Positions 11,301 through 20,269 of a stretch of DNA of 64,000 nucleotides are shown one piece after another. Origin of the DNA: Rosa chinensis (taxonomy: Eukaryota > Streptophyta > Magnoliopsida > Rosales > Rosaceae); the NCBI RefSeq assembly GCF_002994745.2, contig NC_037089.1:1859001-1923000 (forward strand), given 5' to 3'. The notes beneath the pieces were generated by a model. The model searched no databases and was not told where the DNA came from. It worked only from the letters and a program-made list of their open reading frames with translations. How positions within the stretch are numbered: position 1 is the first letter of the stretch; each line of letters begins with the position of its first letter. The position numbers were made by a program, and so were the translations under genes.

Positions 11301-12714
11301 TTTTCACCAAAATTTTCAGTCTCTCTTTTGAAACATGGCCGAGTCTTCTATGCCATAAAAATGCAGACTTTTCATTTAGTTTGGTTCTTTTAACACCTGT
11401 TAAAGTGCTAGTACTGTTTGTGTTATCTTCAACAAGTAAAATTTCTTGTTGAGCCATTGAACAACTTAACTGTAAATAATCATTCGAGATAACACCAGAA
11501 CCAATTTGAACAGAATTTTTAGAAATAAGAATTCCATTACTATCAATAACAAGTCTACAACCAGATTTTACTAAAAGAGAAACTGAAACCAAATTCCTTC
11601 TCATGGAAGGTACATAAAAAACATTATCCAAAACTAACAATTTTCCTAATCCTAGATCGAGCTTTAAGGTTCCAATAGCCTTGACTGCCACTCTCATGCC
11701 ATTGCCTACACACAGGTTCACTTCATCACTTTTTGGGATTCTGCTCCTTATGAATCCCTGCAAAGAATTAGTAATATGAATAGGTGAGCCTGAATCTATC
11801 CACCAAGACTGTGGTTCAATATTTATAAGATTAATTTCTAAAGAAAAAACTGTATTAGAAAAAATCTTACCCTTTTTGGCTAACCAATTTTTATAGCCAG
11901 TGCAGTCCTTTTTCATGTGTCCTACTCTTTTGCAAAAGTAGCACTTGAACCTAAATGGCCTGTTTTCCTTGGCCACTGCAGCTGTTGAACTCTTAGTTAT
12001 GGCTTTGGTAGGCTTGAGCTTATTCTGGGGCTTTTTCTTCTTAGGCTTCTCTATGAGATTTATGGCTGTAGCAGGTTCTTTTTCTTCCTTGATCCTAGCT
12101 TCCTCATCAACACAGATGGATATAAGTTCATCTAAAGTCCAGTTTCCCTTTTGAGAGTTGTAACTGGTCCTAAGATGACTAAAACTGTTAGGCAAGGAAT
12201 GAAGTGCATAATGCACTACCTGCTCATCCCTAACCCCCATCAAGAGCTCCCTGAGTCTGCCATTTATATTGATCATCTTCATAATATGTTCTCTAACTCC
12301 CCCTGAACCCATGTACTTCAAATCATGAAACTCCTTGGTTAGTCTAGCTGCTTCTGCCTTTTCACTTTCTTTAAACTTAGCACCTATGAGTTCCAGAAAA
12401 TCTGATGCTAGCTCAGGTTCTTCTATACTTCCCCTGACAGTCTTGGACATAGAGGTACGAATGAGATTCTTAGCCATTCTATTGGATCTATGCCACTTCT
12501 TGTAAAGGTCAGTTTCTTTCTTGGTGCTCTTTTCATTCAACTCTATAGGCTTATCCTCAGTAAAGCAATAGTCTATATTCTCATGCATTCCCATATAGTT
12601 TTCTACAGAATCTAGCCAAGCTCTATAGTTGGTTCCAGTTAGCATCAAGACACTATTCAAGTTCATGTAAGAGTTACCTAAGGAGCAAAACAAAAAATTC
12701 GTGTGAGTTCTCAA
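8386..12714 (-). CDS. Ty1/copia Gag-Pol polyprotein, intact
   Basis: A single 1442-residue frame; copia polyproteins are usually about 1300-1450. The Met at residue 17, followed by a typical 'LTGTNYRAW' Gag start, may be the true initiator. The Gag region covers about residues 20-250. The zinc knuckle CX2CX4HX4C spans 258-271. The protease active-site DSG is at 307-309. The integrase HHCC zinc site uses His455, His460, Cys486 and Cys489, and the catalytic core includes Asp515, Asp578 and a Glu near 623. About residues 775-870 are a Val-Thr-Asp/Gly-His/Gln repeat. Reverse transcriptase follows, with YVDD near 1113-1116, then RNase H near 1245-1385. No stop or frameshift is seen, so the protein could be functional. 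It serves only the element's own replication. Confidence 0.95.
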   Translation of the reverse strand: MRTHTNFLFCSLGNSYMNLNSVLMLTGTNYRAWLDSVENYMGMHENIDYCFTEDKPIELNEKSTKKETDLYKKWHRSNRMAKNLIRTSMSKTVRGSIEEPELASDFLELIGAKFKESEKAEAARLTKEFHDLKYMGSGGVREHIMKMININGRLRELLMGVRDEQVVHYALHSLPNSFSHLRTSYNSQKGNWTLDELISICVDEEARIKEEKEPATAINLIEKPKKKKPQNKLKPTKAITKSSTAAVAKENRPFRFKCYFCKRVGHMKKDCTGYKNWLAKKGKIFSNTVFSLEINLINIEPQSWWIDSGSPIHITNSLQGFIRSRIPKSDEVNLCVGNGMRVAVKAIGTLKLDLGLGKLLVLDNVFYVPSMRRNLVSVSLLVKSGCRLVIDSNGILISKNSVQIGSGVISNDYLQLSCSMAQQEILLVEDNTNSTSTLTGVKRTKLNEKSAFLWHRRLGHVSKERLKILVKNNILNELDFSDLTDCVECFKGKITNTRKKTAYRSQNLLELIHTDICGPFRHQTICGNVYFITFIDDFSRYSYIYLLSEKAQALKAFQIFKSEVENQLEKKIKTVRSDRGGEFYGKYTESGQQKGPFALFLQDNGIKAQYTTPYNPQQNGVAERKNRTLLNMVRCMMCTTGLPKFLWGEALKTANYICNRTPSKAIENTAFELWCGRKPSLHHCHVWGCHAEARIYNPSLNKLDPKTVSCYFVGYPDKSKGYKLYSAHHSPRIFETHQVKFLSEKVHNTNLEDLTSVFEEIVSDENLSVALPLEQDVTDHVTGHVTDYVTDQVTVPGRVTGQVTDHVTDQVTVPGRVTDQVTDHVTVPDQVTAHVTAHVTDHVTTQVTVPGQVTAHVTDQVTDHVTGQVTEPQNPPVAQPRRSQRARKPTYGGEESDYIVYLQEVEIEMDCAEDNDPTTFNQAIESSESHQWQLAMEAEINSMSQNAVWELVEPDPNQKPIGCKWVFKTKRDANGNVERHKARLVAKGFTQKEGIDFTETFSPVSTKDSFRIIMALVAHFDMELHQMDVKTAFLNGELDEVIYMRQPEGFVQAGSENLVCKLRKSIYGLKQASRQWYKKFDYVISTFGFTENLVDECVYLKTVGNNFIFLVLYVDDILLASSNIKLLKDTKSFLSMNFDMKDLGEASYVLGIEIKRDRAQRLLGLSQHNYITKVLKRFGMEKCAAGEVPMSKGDKLTEKQSPNSNVEKENMESKPYARLVGSLMYAQVCTRPDLSFAVGILSRFQSNPGHEHWVAGKKVLRYMQRTKSHMLVYRQVEDLKLIGFSDSDFAGNYPDSKKSTCGYVFMLAGGAIAWKTMKQTLVSTSTMQAEFIAVYETVCEGLWIRNFLMQTKVLSHIVAGTLAIYCDNEAAVFFSKNSKRSNNSKHIDLKYYSVRERVKHGEIAVLSIDTNSQLADPFTKALSVAAFQKHTASIGILANLDA
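10102..10387 (-). repeat. 12/24-bp tandem repeat inside the copia coding region (array A)
   Basis: About 24 degenerate 12-bp units on the plus strand follow 'cagtnacntggt'-type words. Read on the minus strand they encode repeats such as VTDHVTGQ, with VPG(R/Q) interruptions. They sit in the linker between integrase and reverse transcriptase. The period is a multiple of three, and both strands stay open across the array. Confidence 0.9.
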
Positions 12715-13094
12715 TTTGTAAAGAAAATAACTTTAAGTTTTCTGTGTTTTATTTAGCTTTAAGCAACCAAAACAAGAACATACAGAAAACCTAAACAATC
12801 CATACTTGCATTCATATCAGTCCATAACCAAAAATAATGTTAAGCAACACTTTTGAGCAGAAGCATAACATCCTGGAGTTCTTTATCAATATACCATGTT
12901 CAATGAAAACAAGTTATCCAAAGAAATTTATCCACATCTTTAGACAGAAGAAAAATTTCTAAGTATCCGTATTTATTTTCATCAAGGACGCATATTGCTG
13001 TTTTGTATTCTAAAACCATACTTGACCACTTCTTTGGAAGATAAAACTGAAGCATAGTTTTAAAACACAAAACACAATTTCAGTTTTGTTATTC
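12715..13094 (-). other. Copia leader, gag-proximal part
   Basis: AT-rich untranslated leader between array B and the gag start. No ORF is recognised. Confidence 0.6.
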
Positions 13095-13310
13095 GATCAG
13101 TTACTTGATTAGTTACCTGACCAGTTACTTGGTCAGTGACCTGGCCAGTTACATGGTCAGTGACCTGGCCAGTTACATGGTCAGTGACCTGGCCAGTTAC
13201 ATGGTCAGTGACCTGACCAGTTACATGGTCAGTGACCTGACCAGTTACTTGGTCAGTGACCCGACCAGTTACATGGTCAGTGACCTGACTAGTTGGTCAG
13301 TTACCTGATC
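13095..13310 (-). repeat. 24-bp tandem repeat in the copia leader (array B)
   Basis: About eight copies of a 24-bp unit like 'ggtcagtgacctggcc' plus 'agttacat'. The unit has the same words as array A in the coding region. Read on the minus strand it would also give Val-Thr-Asp-His/Gln-Val-Thr-Gly repeats, but it has no usable start there and lies upstream of gag. Confidence 0.9.
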
Positions 13311-13838
13311 ATCGTTTTCTGCCAACATCAATGAAGAATGCTTTGTGCATCATAATCACTTATGCCAACAGAAAACCACAAAACCCATGAGCTTTTAACT
13401 TTATATTCTACCCAGATTCATCCTTGTAAGAAAATTAAGCTCTCGTATCTGTCAATTTTAATAATGTGTAAACAAAATCTGGGAGATTTTTGTTCTTCAT
13501 GCAATTTTACACAATCACAGATACAATACCATATCATCAATCAATTCAACATGCATATTCAAGCATAACCAAAATTGATTTGATTCCAAGAAACCACGGA
13601 ACAATCAAGAAATTGTAAATTTCATCCGGTCACCATCTACTCTAACCTAACGCACGCCGGGAATGCAACTAAGGTTCTTGAGCACAATCAAAAACACAAT
13701 TATCATGCTATGAATCGAAATCAATTTCCATAGAAAAACCTGTTTTTGCTTTTTCCCCAATTTGCTGCTAAAAATCACAGCGGAAGCGTGAATTTGATAA
13801 TTAACCAGATGCAGCAATCGACTTAAGTAACTTACTTT

Positions 13839-13890
13839 GATCAGTTACATGACCAGTTACATGGTCAGTGACTTGGTCAGTTACTTGACC
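13839..13890 (-). repeat. Short copy of the same repeat near the primer site (array C)
   Basis: Four to five 12-bp units ('cagttacatgac', 'cagttacatggt', 'cagtgacttggt', 'cagttacttgac') match arrays A and B. A T-rich tract at 13908-13947 follows (A-rich on the minus strand). Confidence 0.85.
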
Positions 13891-13904
13891 CGTAAAGCAA
13901 AAAC

Positions 13905-13935
<31 letters not shown>

Positions 13936-14018
13936 CTTTTTTTTTTTGTATTTGTTTTGCAAAACCCTAAAACGATCTTGATGCCAAGCAAAAACTTCAT
14001 TCATATTTGTGAGCCTAT

Positions 14019-14030
14019 GCTCTGATACCA
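14019..14030 (-). other. Primer binding site, initiator tRNA-Met type
   Basis: On the minus strand the sequence is TGGTATCAGAGC, two bases inside the 5' LTR border. This is the usual copia complement to the 3' end of initiator tRNA-Met. Confidence 0.92.
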
Positions 14031-14032
14031 AT

Positions 14033-14507
14033 TGTAAAAAACCATATACATGCTCACAACATATGCACACAATCGTAAAAGGGATTAAGGCTTACCTTCA
14101 GCAATTACTGGCATGGATTCCATCTTATGCAACTGCAAACACGAACACTGAATATAGCCTTCTGTTACTTACCAACTTGCTTCTCAATGGACAGAACAAT
14201 ATGCAAAACGTCGGTAGTAATCAGGGACCAATTCATCTGTATATATAGGTGACTTAAACCTCAAGAAGCTTCCCATTAAAGCTATCCATATCGGTTTAGG
14301 TTTCCTAGTTAGATTCTTAATGTATCACAACTTGTAGCCTTCCTTGTAGACTAAGCAATAGATTACTATCCTTAATGAATTGATACACTATTCATTAAGT
14401 CACTAGTATTGATTTACTGTTTGTATCCATGTTAAACTAGGATTGATATTAAGCTAATCATCAATTACTTTATGATGATATGTGTTATGTCCATATTTGA
14501 TCTTACA
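14033..14507 (-). repeat. Right LTR (5' LTR) with promoter
   Basis: 475 bp, starting TGTAAAAAACC and ending TTGATCTTACA on the plus strand. No mismatch with the left LTR was found on reading both through. It drives minus-strand transcription of the element. Confidence 0.95.
14239..14248 (-). promoter_or_regulatory. TATA box in the 5' LTR
   Basis: On the minus strand the sequence is CTATATATAC. Transcription would start about 30 bp further along the minus strand, near 14210, inside the LTR. The same box exists in the left LTR near 7500. Confidence 0.6.
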
Positions 14508-14512
14508 TATCC

Positions 14513-15064
14513 AACACAGAGAAGAGCGAGAACAAAAATGACTTTTCGACCAGCTTGATATTCTCCTCAACAGTGAGGACACAAACGGCTTTTCCAACAC
14601 TTCTTATGAACAGTGCAACAGTGTTATTCTCCCTTTATATATAGTATAATGATGCACATTTTTATCACTAAAAATATGATCCATGATTTTCATGGTGGAT
14701 GAATGCTTCGAAACTTGGAAGGCGGGAGAGAACATCAATCAGATTAATCGATAGTACATTTTGTTAGTTGTGGTGTGGTTGTGTGTTGATTATTGAATTC
14801 GCCTAGGCAGTACAGGAAAGATAGAAAGGGTCCAATTCTTAATATGCTTACCTAGAAAATTATGGCATTTAAAAATTGAAAGTGAGATACTATACTTCTA
14901 ATTCAGAGCCGCATGTGATTCATTCTTGTCTATTATGATTTTGGCAGGCTAGCTAGCTAGGTAAATGACATTGGAGATCTCATGAAATTGTAGTAAATCC
15001 AGAATGATTGATTAGAATGTTTGAGTTTTCAGTCTAATATGACAGGCTTGGTTATATACCATAA
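14513..15064. other. Non-coding stretch downstream of the copia insertion
   Basis: No coding exon recognised. A block at about 14645-14760 (containing 'gggagagaacatcaatcaga') is repeated at about 16485-16570. The two methyltransferase pseudogene remnants therefore come with duplicated flanks. Confidence 0.5.
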
Positions 15065-15187
15065 ATATAAGGTTTGAATCTATGTACGTGGCAGAGGATC
15101 GATCCATCAAACCAATACCTATTTGAAGGAGAAGAGCTTGAGGACTTCCGTACATCAGTACAATGTGGTCTCACCAACTACTCTATT
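15065..15187 (+). pseudogene. Methyltransferase pseudogene remnant 1 (last exon only)
   Basis: From 'gtggcagag' at about 15090 the sequence matches the final exon of the intact methyltransferase copies (19938 and 25680). It includes the stretch that in those copies encodes 'EDLCTSCGLTNYSSK'. It carries substitutions and a small insertion, and it breaks off at 15187 into LINE-like sequence. No upstream exons of this copy were found. It is a truncated duplicate. Confidence 0.7.
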
Positions 15188-15350
15188 AAAGGTAAGCTTT
15201 CTCAACTACTTGAGCAGCATATTGTAAACAGATAGCAGGAGTCCCTATTCCTACTTCTGAACAGGAAGATGAGTTTGTTTGGGGACTTTCCTCAAATGGG
15301 CTCTTCACCATTAAATCAGCCACTTGGCTCCAGCTTACGATAAGACTTGT
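15188..15350 (+). mobile_element. LINE reverse-transcriptase C-terminal fragment
   Basis: About 15236-15335 reads as a peptide of the zinc-binding region found at the C-terminus of plant non-LTR retrotransposon proteins, with the characteristic 'DEFVWGLSSNGLFTIKSATW' type of sequence. It is only about 35 residues long and has no ends. It abuts the truncated pseudogene exon directly. Confidence 0.6.
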
Positions 15351-15546
15351 GCCATTTCTTCACCATGAATTTGGACATACAATTGCTTTTTGATGTATTT
15401 GCTAGTACATTTTACTTTAAGCTTGAAATGTTATGTTAACTTGTGAACCCATTTGTCCAGAATAGAAGAGAGTTTGATTGTGGAAAAAGGCAAAGACTTT
15501 GTGCTTAACTTGTTAATTGAGATACTGTTTTGGTCTGTAATTGTAG

Positions 15547-16694
15547 GCAAGCAATATACAGGTCGGTTTTCGAGTACAAGAAATTGCACAAGTCTTATTC
15601 AAGAAAAGACATTTACTTGGATCTTACTGTTACTGCTGCCTTGAAGAAATACGTTGAGTCAAACCAGCTGGGACTGAGTTCTTCAGGAGACCATTTGTTC
15701 CCTTCATTTATGAAAGAGGGTGGCGTCAGTATTTCGGAGGCGGCTTCCCAGGTCCTGATGAAGAGGCTCCTCTCCATTTTCAGTTACTCAATCACTGAAG
15801 TATTTGAAATATATTGTGTGCCTATTAGTCTCTAGTTTGCAGAATTCTAGATATTTAGCAACTCTTTGGGTCAAATTTTTGGCAATTTACTCTCAGGTTG
15901 TTTGCTGCTGGGTATATCAATACCCTGTTCTCTGGTGAACCTTTATTTTTTGCATCTGAACACATGAACTGCCAATGCCGTTTATTTATCAATCTCCTGC
16001 CCTGTTTGAACATGTATATGGAGCTATGGATATGATGGAATTTCTTTTAACTAATCTGTCACCATCTTATTTCTCATATTCTTCTGGCAGATTGCTGAAA
16101 TTGTTAAAATATTAAATTACTCCTGTTTTATTGTAATTGCATTTTATCTATGTGGACACGTGTGTGATCTGATCAAATGGCTGATCGAGATTACACATAA
16201 GGTGTTGCATTATGGTTATACCCTTAAGCCACGACAATATGAGATGTAAATCTGAGAATAGAGAAATAAAACAACGACTGCAACGTACAGCCATTCTTTC
16301 AAAACTTTCTCTATCCAAAACATAATATCTAACAGAAATCACTCGATATATTATGAAGGGGTGGCATCTTTATTGGAACGATTCTGCGGTCTAGACCGTC
16401 CACTCCTTTGATATTCAAGCCTATTAGAGAGGGTAAGTACTTCTTATTCATCGACTGCCAGAATGTGACAACGACAATCATTATATACGATACATTTTTT
16501 TCATTAAAAATGTGATCCAGAACCTTGGAAGGTGGGAGAGAACATCAATCAGATTAATCCATAGTACGTTAATTTCATCCATAGAAGGTGAGATAAGTAA
16601 CTGGTCTGCTACATGAACTAAATTCTGGTCTCACCAACTACTCTATTAATAAAGTACCTGGATCTTTCATTTGGTTTTCTGCTCAGAAACGGTG
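15547..16694 (+). pseudogene. Methyltransferase pseudogene 2 (frameshifted, exons missing)
   Basis: Three exons are recognisable. The first (15547-15765) matches the 223-bp exon of the intact copies, including 'SKDIYLDLTVTA'-type coding. It has a 1-bp loss near 15656-15659 that shifts the frame, and its 3' donor GT is gone. The second (about 16334-16432) matches the exon that encodes 'GTTFLR' in the functional genes. The third (about 16570-16694) is a degraded last exon that still contains 'ttttctgctcagaaac'. The FKMAQDYFK and SAM-binding exons are missing between 15766 and 16333. It cannot encode a methyltransferase. Confidence 0.85.
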
Positions 16695-17228
16695 AGTTAA
16701 GCAATTGCCTGCTCAGAAACCAGAATTGAAGACTAGGTTTGAGCCATTTAACTACCATTTCTCTGTACATGGATTCATTAGATTTCTTGTTTTGTTATGT
16801 AACAAAGAATATAGACTTTATTCATTTGCCTTGGCTCAAATGGCATAGGTGGTGTGGGATAAACATGCTTTTTTACAAGGAAAATGTTGTCATAGAGCTT
16901 CACACTTTGTCACAGAACTTCACACGAAAAAAAGTTGTCACACAGCTTCACACGGAAAAGGTTGTCACAGAGTACGGAATCTAAGTTCTATTTCCCTAGC
17001 TACTACAAAAAAAAAATTGCTTACAGATTTTTCACTCCTAGAGCTGAAAAAAAATTCCTTGTAATAAGTAAGCTTACATCATTGATCATAACAAGGCGAG
17101 CTTCAAACTATATTTTACGAGCTGTGGAGACTCAATTTAAAGATTTTTAACCCTCTGCATTAGAATGTTATTGTTTATAGTGAGACAGATGAATTAATTC
17201 CCTTTGTCATTCAATAACTCTAGTACGA
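16695..17228. other. Intergenic stretch with a small minisatellite
   Basis: No gene. Between about 16885 and 16975 a unit like 'ttgtcacagagcttcacac' is repeated about four times. The rest is AT-rich. Confidence 0.55.
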
Positions 17229-17692
17229 CTAGTGGCGGATCCAAGATGTAAACTTGGGGTGGGCTAATCTAAGGCTTGCTACCAAGATTTTTTTTCCCCC
17301 ATCAATAATGCTTGTAAAAATTTTGAGACTAAATTGTAAAGAAATGTTAATAGAAATTGTTGTAAGAAAATCGGGAAAGAGAGAAAAAAAAAATAGGCAA
17401 GAAAATTTTAGCAGGAAAGAAGAAGGGAGCCCTTCATGGGGAAAGATAAAAAAAAAATAACGAAGGAACAAAAGAAGAAAATGGGGGAGGAAAATGATAA
17501 AACAACCAAGAAAACAAGCATTAATTGCTGTCAACAAGATTCGAACTAAGGTCACTAGGAAAATAACCATCTATTTTGTCAACTAAACCAAACATGAATA
17601 TAAGTAATGTTAGCACTTATAATCGATCAAATATTAAAAGAATTATGGGTTAGGCCCAACCAGCCTCCTACGTAGTTACGCCCCTAGTACGA
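17221..17692. mobile_element. hAT-like repeat with 8-bp target duplication
   Basis: TAGTACGA occurs at 17221-17228 and again at 17685-17692. Between them lies about 456 bp that starts CTAGTGGCGGATCCA and ends TTACGCCCC, giving short imperfect inverted ends. The 'agtggcggatcc' plus 'cttggggtgggct' start is a familiar plant repeat type. It has no transposase. Confidence 0.6.
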
Positions 17693-17790
17693 TGTCTCAT
17701 GCACACAACTGTTTTTTTACTGTTGGGGAGCCTGATCCGTCCATACTGAGGTGGTTGTGTTTGTTGAAAACACTAATGTCGCTTCGTACC

Positions 17791-17797
17791 TATAAAC
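17791..17797 (+). promoter_or_regulatory. Possible TATA box for methyltransferase copy A
   Basis: TATAAAC lies about 107 bp before the ATG at 17898, just right of the hAT-like repeat. If it is used, the core promoter lies next to that transposon. Confidence 0.4.
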
Positions 17798-17897
17798 ACT
17801 CATCACACTCCTTTCGATCTCATGCCAAAAAAGAAAGAAAAAAAGAGAGAGAAAAAAAAAAGACACTGCAGGAGCAATAGCGAATCAATCAAACTTC

Positions 17898-20066
17898 ATG
17901 GCGATGGCTCCCTCATCTGTCAATAAGCAGAGCTCAAGGACTGATGAGAGTCAAAGCTCGGAGATTGAGTTGTTATCCTGCCCAGTATGCTATGAACCAC
18001 TAATGCGAAAAGGCCCACCTGGTCTAATCCTGTGAGTACTCGATCAAATCAGTTAGCTAATAGTGGATATATTGCTGAAGAAGGCAACGGCTTTGTGCTT
18101 AAATTGTATTTGTACTTACGCGCGTACTTTGCTTGGTTGTCTTTTTTTCTCGGTAGGCAAGCAATATGCAGATCATCGTTCGACTGCAAGAAATGCTACA
18201 AGTCGTATTCCAGTGAACACAACTACTTGGATCTCACTGTTACTGCTGGATTGAAGAAGTACGTTGAAGTTAAACCAGTTGGCACTGAGTTATTCAGGAG
18301 ATCCTTCATGTCCTTCATTTATGAAAAAGGTTATCGTCAGTATTTTAGACGATATGGCTTCCCAGGTCCTGATGAAGAAGTACGTTCTCTTAATTGCTTA
18401 ATTAACATCGTCCCAATATTTTCCTTATTGCTTTAGCTTTTTATACTTACCCATAATAGCATAATTAACTTCTTCTATACATGCACGTATGTGTACACGT
18501 ACTATATATTTCTATGCGTAACACAACATTAATATAAGTTACATGATGTTTTTAATTGTTTGTCAATGACTTATATGTAGTTTGCTATTTTTACTTCTCG
18601 CACAGTTTAAAATGGCTCAGGACTACTTTAAATCCACTGAAGGTGGTGTTCTAGTGGATGTTAGCTGTGGGAGTGGTTTGTTCGCGATAAGATTCGCCAA
18701 ATCTGGGACCTATTCAGGAGTTGTGGCACTTGATTTTTCTGAAAATATGCTTCTCCAGTGCTATGATTATCTTATGAGAGACCCTACTAATTTTTTGGCT
18801 ACGTAAGTTTGTTTGCTACTCTCACTCCAGTTCTTGTACAAGAAAAAATGAGATGTCTATCCTAACCATGCAAGTACGATTTTAACAACTGCAGTGATCT
18901 TGTTCTTGTGAGGGCCGATGTTTCTAGGCTTCCATTCACATCATGTTCAGTTGATGCTGTCCATGCCGGCGCTGCATTGCACTGCTGGCCATCTCCTTCC
19001 AACGCTGTAAGTGTAGTTAATTTAAATCTACTCTGGTTCAGTGGTTCTCCTTCCCCACTCATATTTCTATTCAGAGGTACGGATCCAATCAAATTGTTTT
19101 AAAACCAACATGTTTATGGAAACTAATACGGAAAATTCTATGATATATACTCGTATCTCATACACATATTTATAAATGTGACAACAAATTTGTTGTCAAA
19201 GTAGTAATGTTGAGTTATATTTTGTGTAATCTTAGTTCTAATAATGATAATTACACCACTTACGACCTTGTTATAAGTTTTTGAACAAATTTGTTGTCAA
19301 TGTTGTAATTTTTGTTTAATTATATGTAAATAATGTAAATAAATATGGTAATTTTGTTCTCAATATTGTAATTTTAATTTAAATAATTATAATTTTTGTT
19401 CAAATATATGTTAAATAAGTGTATAATAAACATCACAATACCAGAGTTTGTCTCAACTAATACAGCCTTCCATTTGCTATAAATCCGACCTCATTCCGCA
19501 AAGAATTTTTAACTTGTGCAAGGGATCTAAGGATGTCAAGAAGCTGCTTGAAATTAATAAATAAATCACTACCAACTGATCAATTCTCACACATTTCTCA
19601 GGTTGCTGAAATCACTCGTGTATTACGAAGTGGTGGCATCTTTGTTGGGACCACTTTTCTGCGGTCTAGTCCTTCAAGTACTTCCTGGATATTCAAACCA
19701 CTCAATGAGGTAATATGCATTCTCATATATTACTGGTCAATAATTCCAATCTTGACAGGATGGGGAGCCCTTGGTGTTTTACCATTATGAGCTTTGATAC
19801 GGATCTGTAATGGTGAAACCAATATACATCCAAATTTTTAGTTAGATTGTCCAAAATATGTTGACAGACTTGTATTCCATGATCTGAATTCTCATGAAGG
19901 TATCATATTGGTTTTAAGGAGTTAATTTATGTGGCAGAGGGTTCTTCCCAGCGGGAATTATTTTAGGGAGGAAGAGATTGAGGACTTGTGCACATCATGC
20001 GGTCTCACAAACTACTCGAGCAAAGTTGACCAATCTTTCATCATCTTTTCTGCTCAGAAACCTTGA
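17898..20066 (+). CDS. UbiE-like class I methyltransferase, copy A (no transit peptide)
   Basis: Six exons: 17898-18031, 18157-18379, 18606-18802, 18895-19006, 19602-19709 and 19938-20066. All have GT-AG borders, and together they give 300 residues. It matches the plant family of Arabidopsis At2g41040 and At1g78140, SAM-dependent methyltransferases of plastoglobules with unknown substrate. Visible parts are an N-terminal Cys cluster (CPVC, then CKKC), the SAM-binding motif VDVSCGSG, the motif VALDFSENML, and AGAALHCWPSP. The start fuses straight into the Cys-cluster exon. The roughly 50-residue leader exon of copy B is absent, so no plastid transit peptide is predicted. Around the SAM site it reads GLFAIRF where copy B has GLFSRKF. 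It looks intact, but expression and location are unknown. Confidence 0.82.
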
Positions 20067-20141
20067 AGAAGACTAGCTAGCAGGTTCATTTCTCCATATT
20101 GGTGGTGTGCCATAAAGCTGTGTATGGTATAATAAATTTCG

Positions 20142-20190
20142 GGGATCGAGACCTGTAAATTTCGAGGATCGAGTTACAGGTCTCGATCCC
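20142..20190. other. Perfect 17-bp inverted repeat, 15-nt loop
   Basis: GGGATCGAGACCTGTAA (20142-20158) and its exact reverse complement (20174-20190) flank a 15-nt loop. It begins 75 bp after the stop codon of copy A and would fold into a strong hairpin in a 3' UTR transcript. Confidence 0.85.
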
Positions 20191-20269
20191 AAGGTTTTCT
20201 TTCTTCTTTTTCTTGAATGTAAGCTATTTATTCCTATTGTAAACCAATAACGGTTAGAATATATAGGAG

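Larger units (their letters stand above)
7290..14512 (-). mobile_element. Complete, very young Ty1/copia LTR retrotransposon
   Basis: The element proper is 7295-14507 (7213 bp) and is read on the minus strand. It is flanked by the 5-bp target duplication TATCC (7290-7294 and 14508-14512). It has two 475-bp LTRs that start TG and end CA, a primer binding site next to the right (5') LTR, a polypurine tract next to the left (3') LTR, and one open polyprotein frame. The order protease, integrase, reverse transcriptase, RNase H defines Ty1/copia. I see no difference between the LTRs, which implies recent insertion. The leader between primer site and gag is long (about 1.3 kb) and contains tandem repeats shared with the coding region. 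Confidence 0.96.

Noticed and set aside
18032..18156. ORF continuing through 18032-18156
   Set aside because: This is the intron between exons 1 and 2 of methyltransferase copy A. The GT-AG borders and the matching exon in copy B show that it is spliced out.
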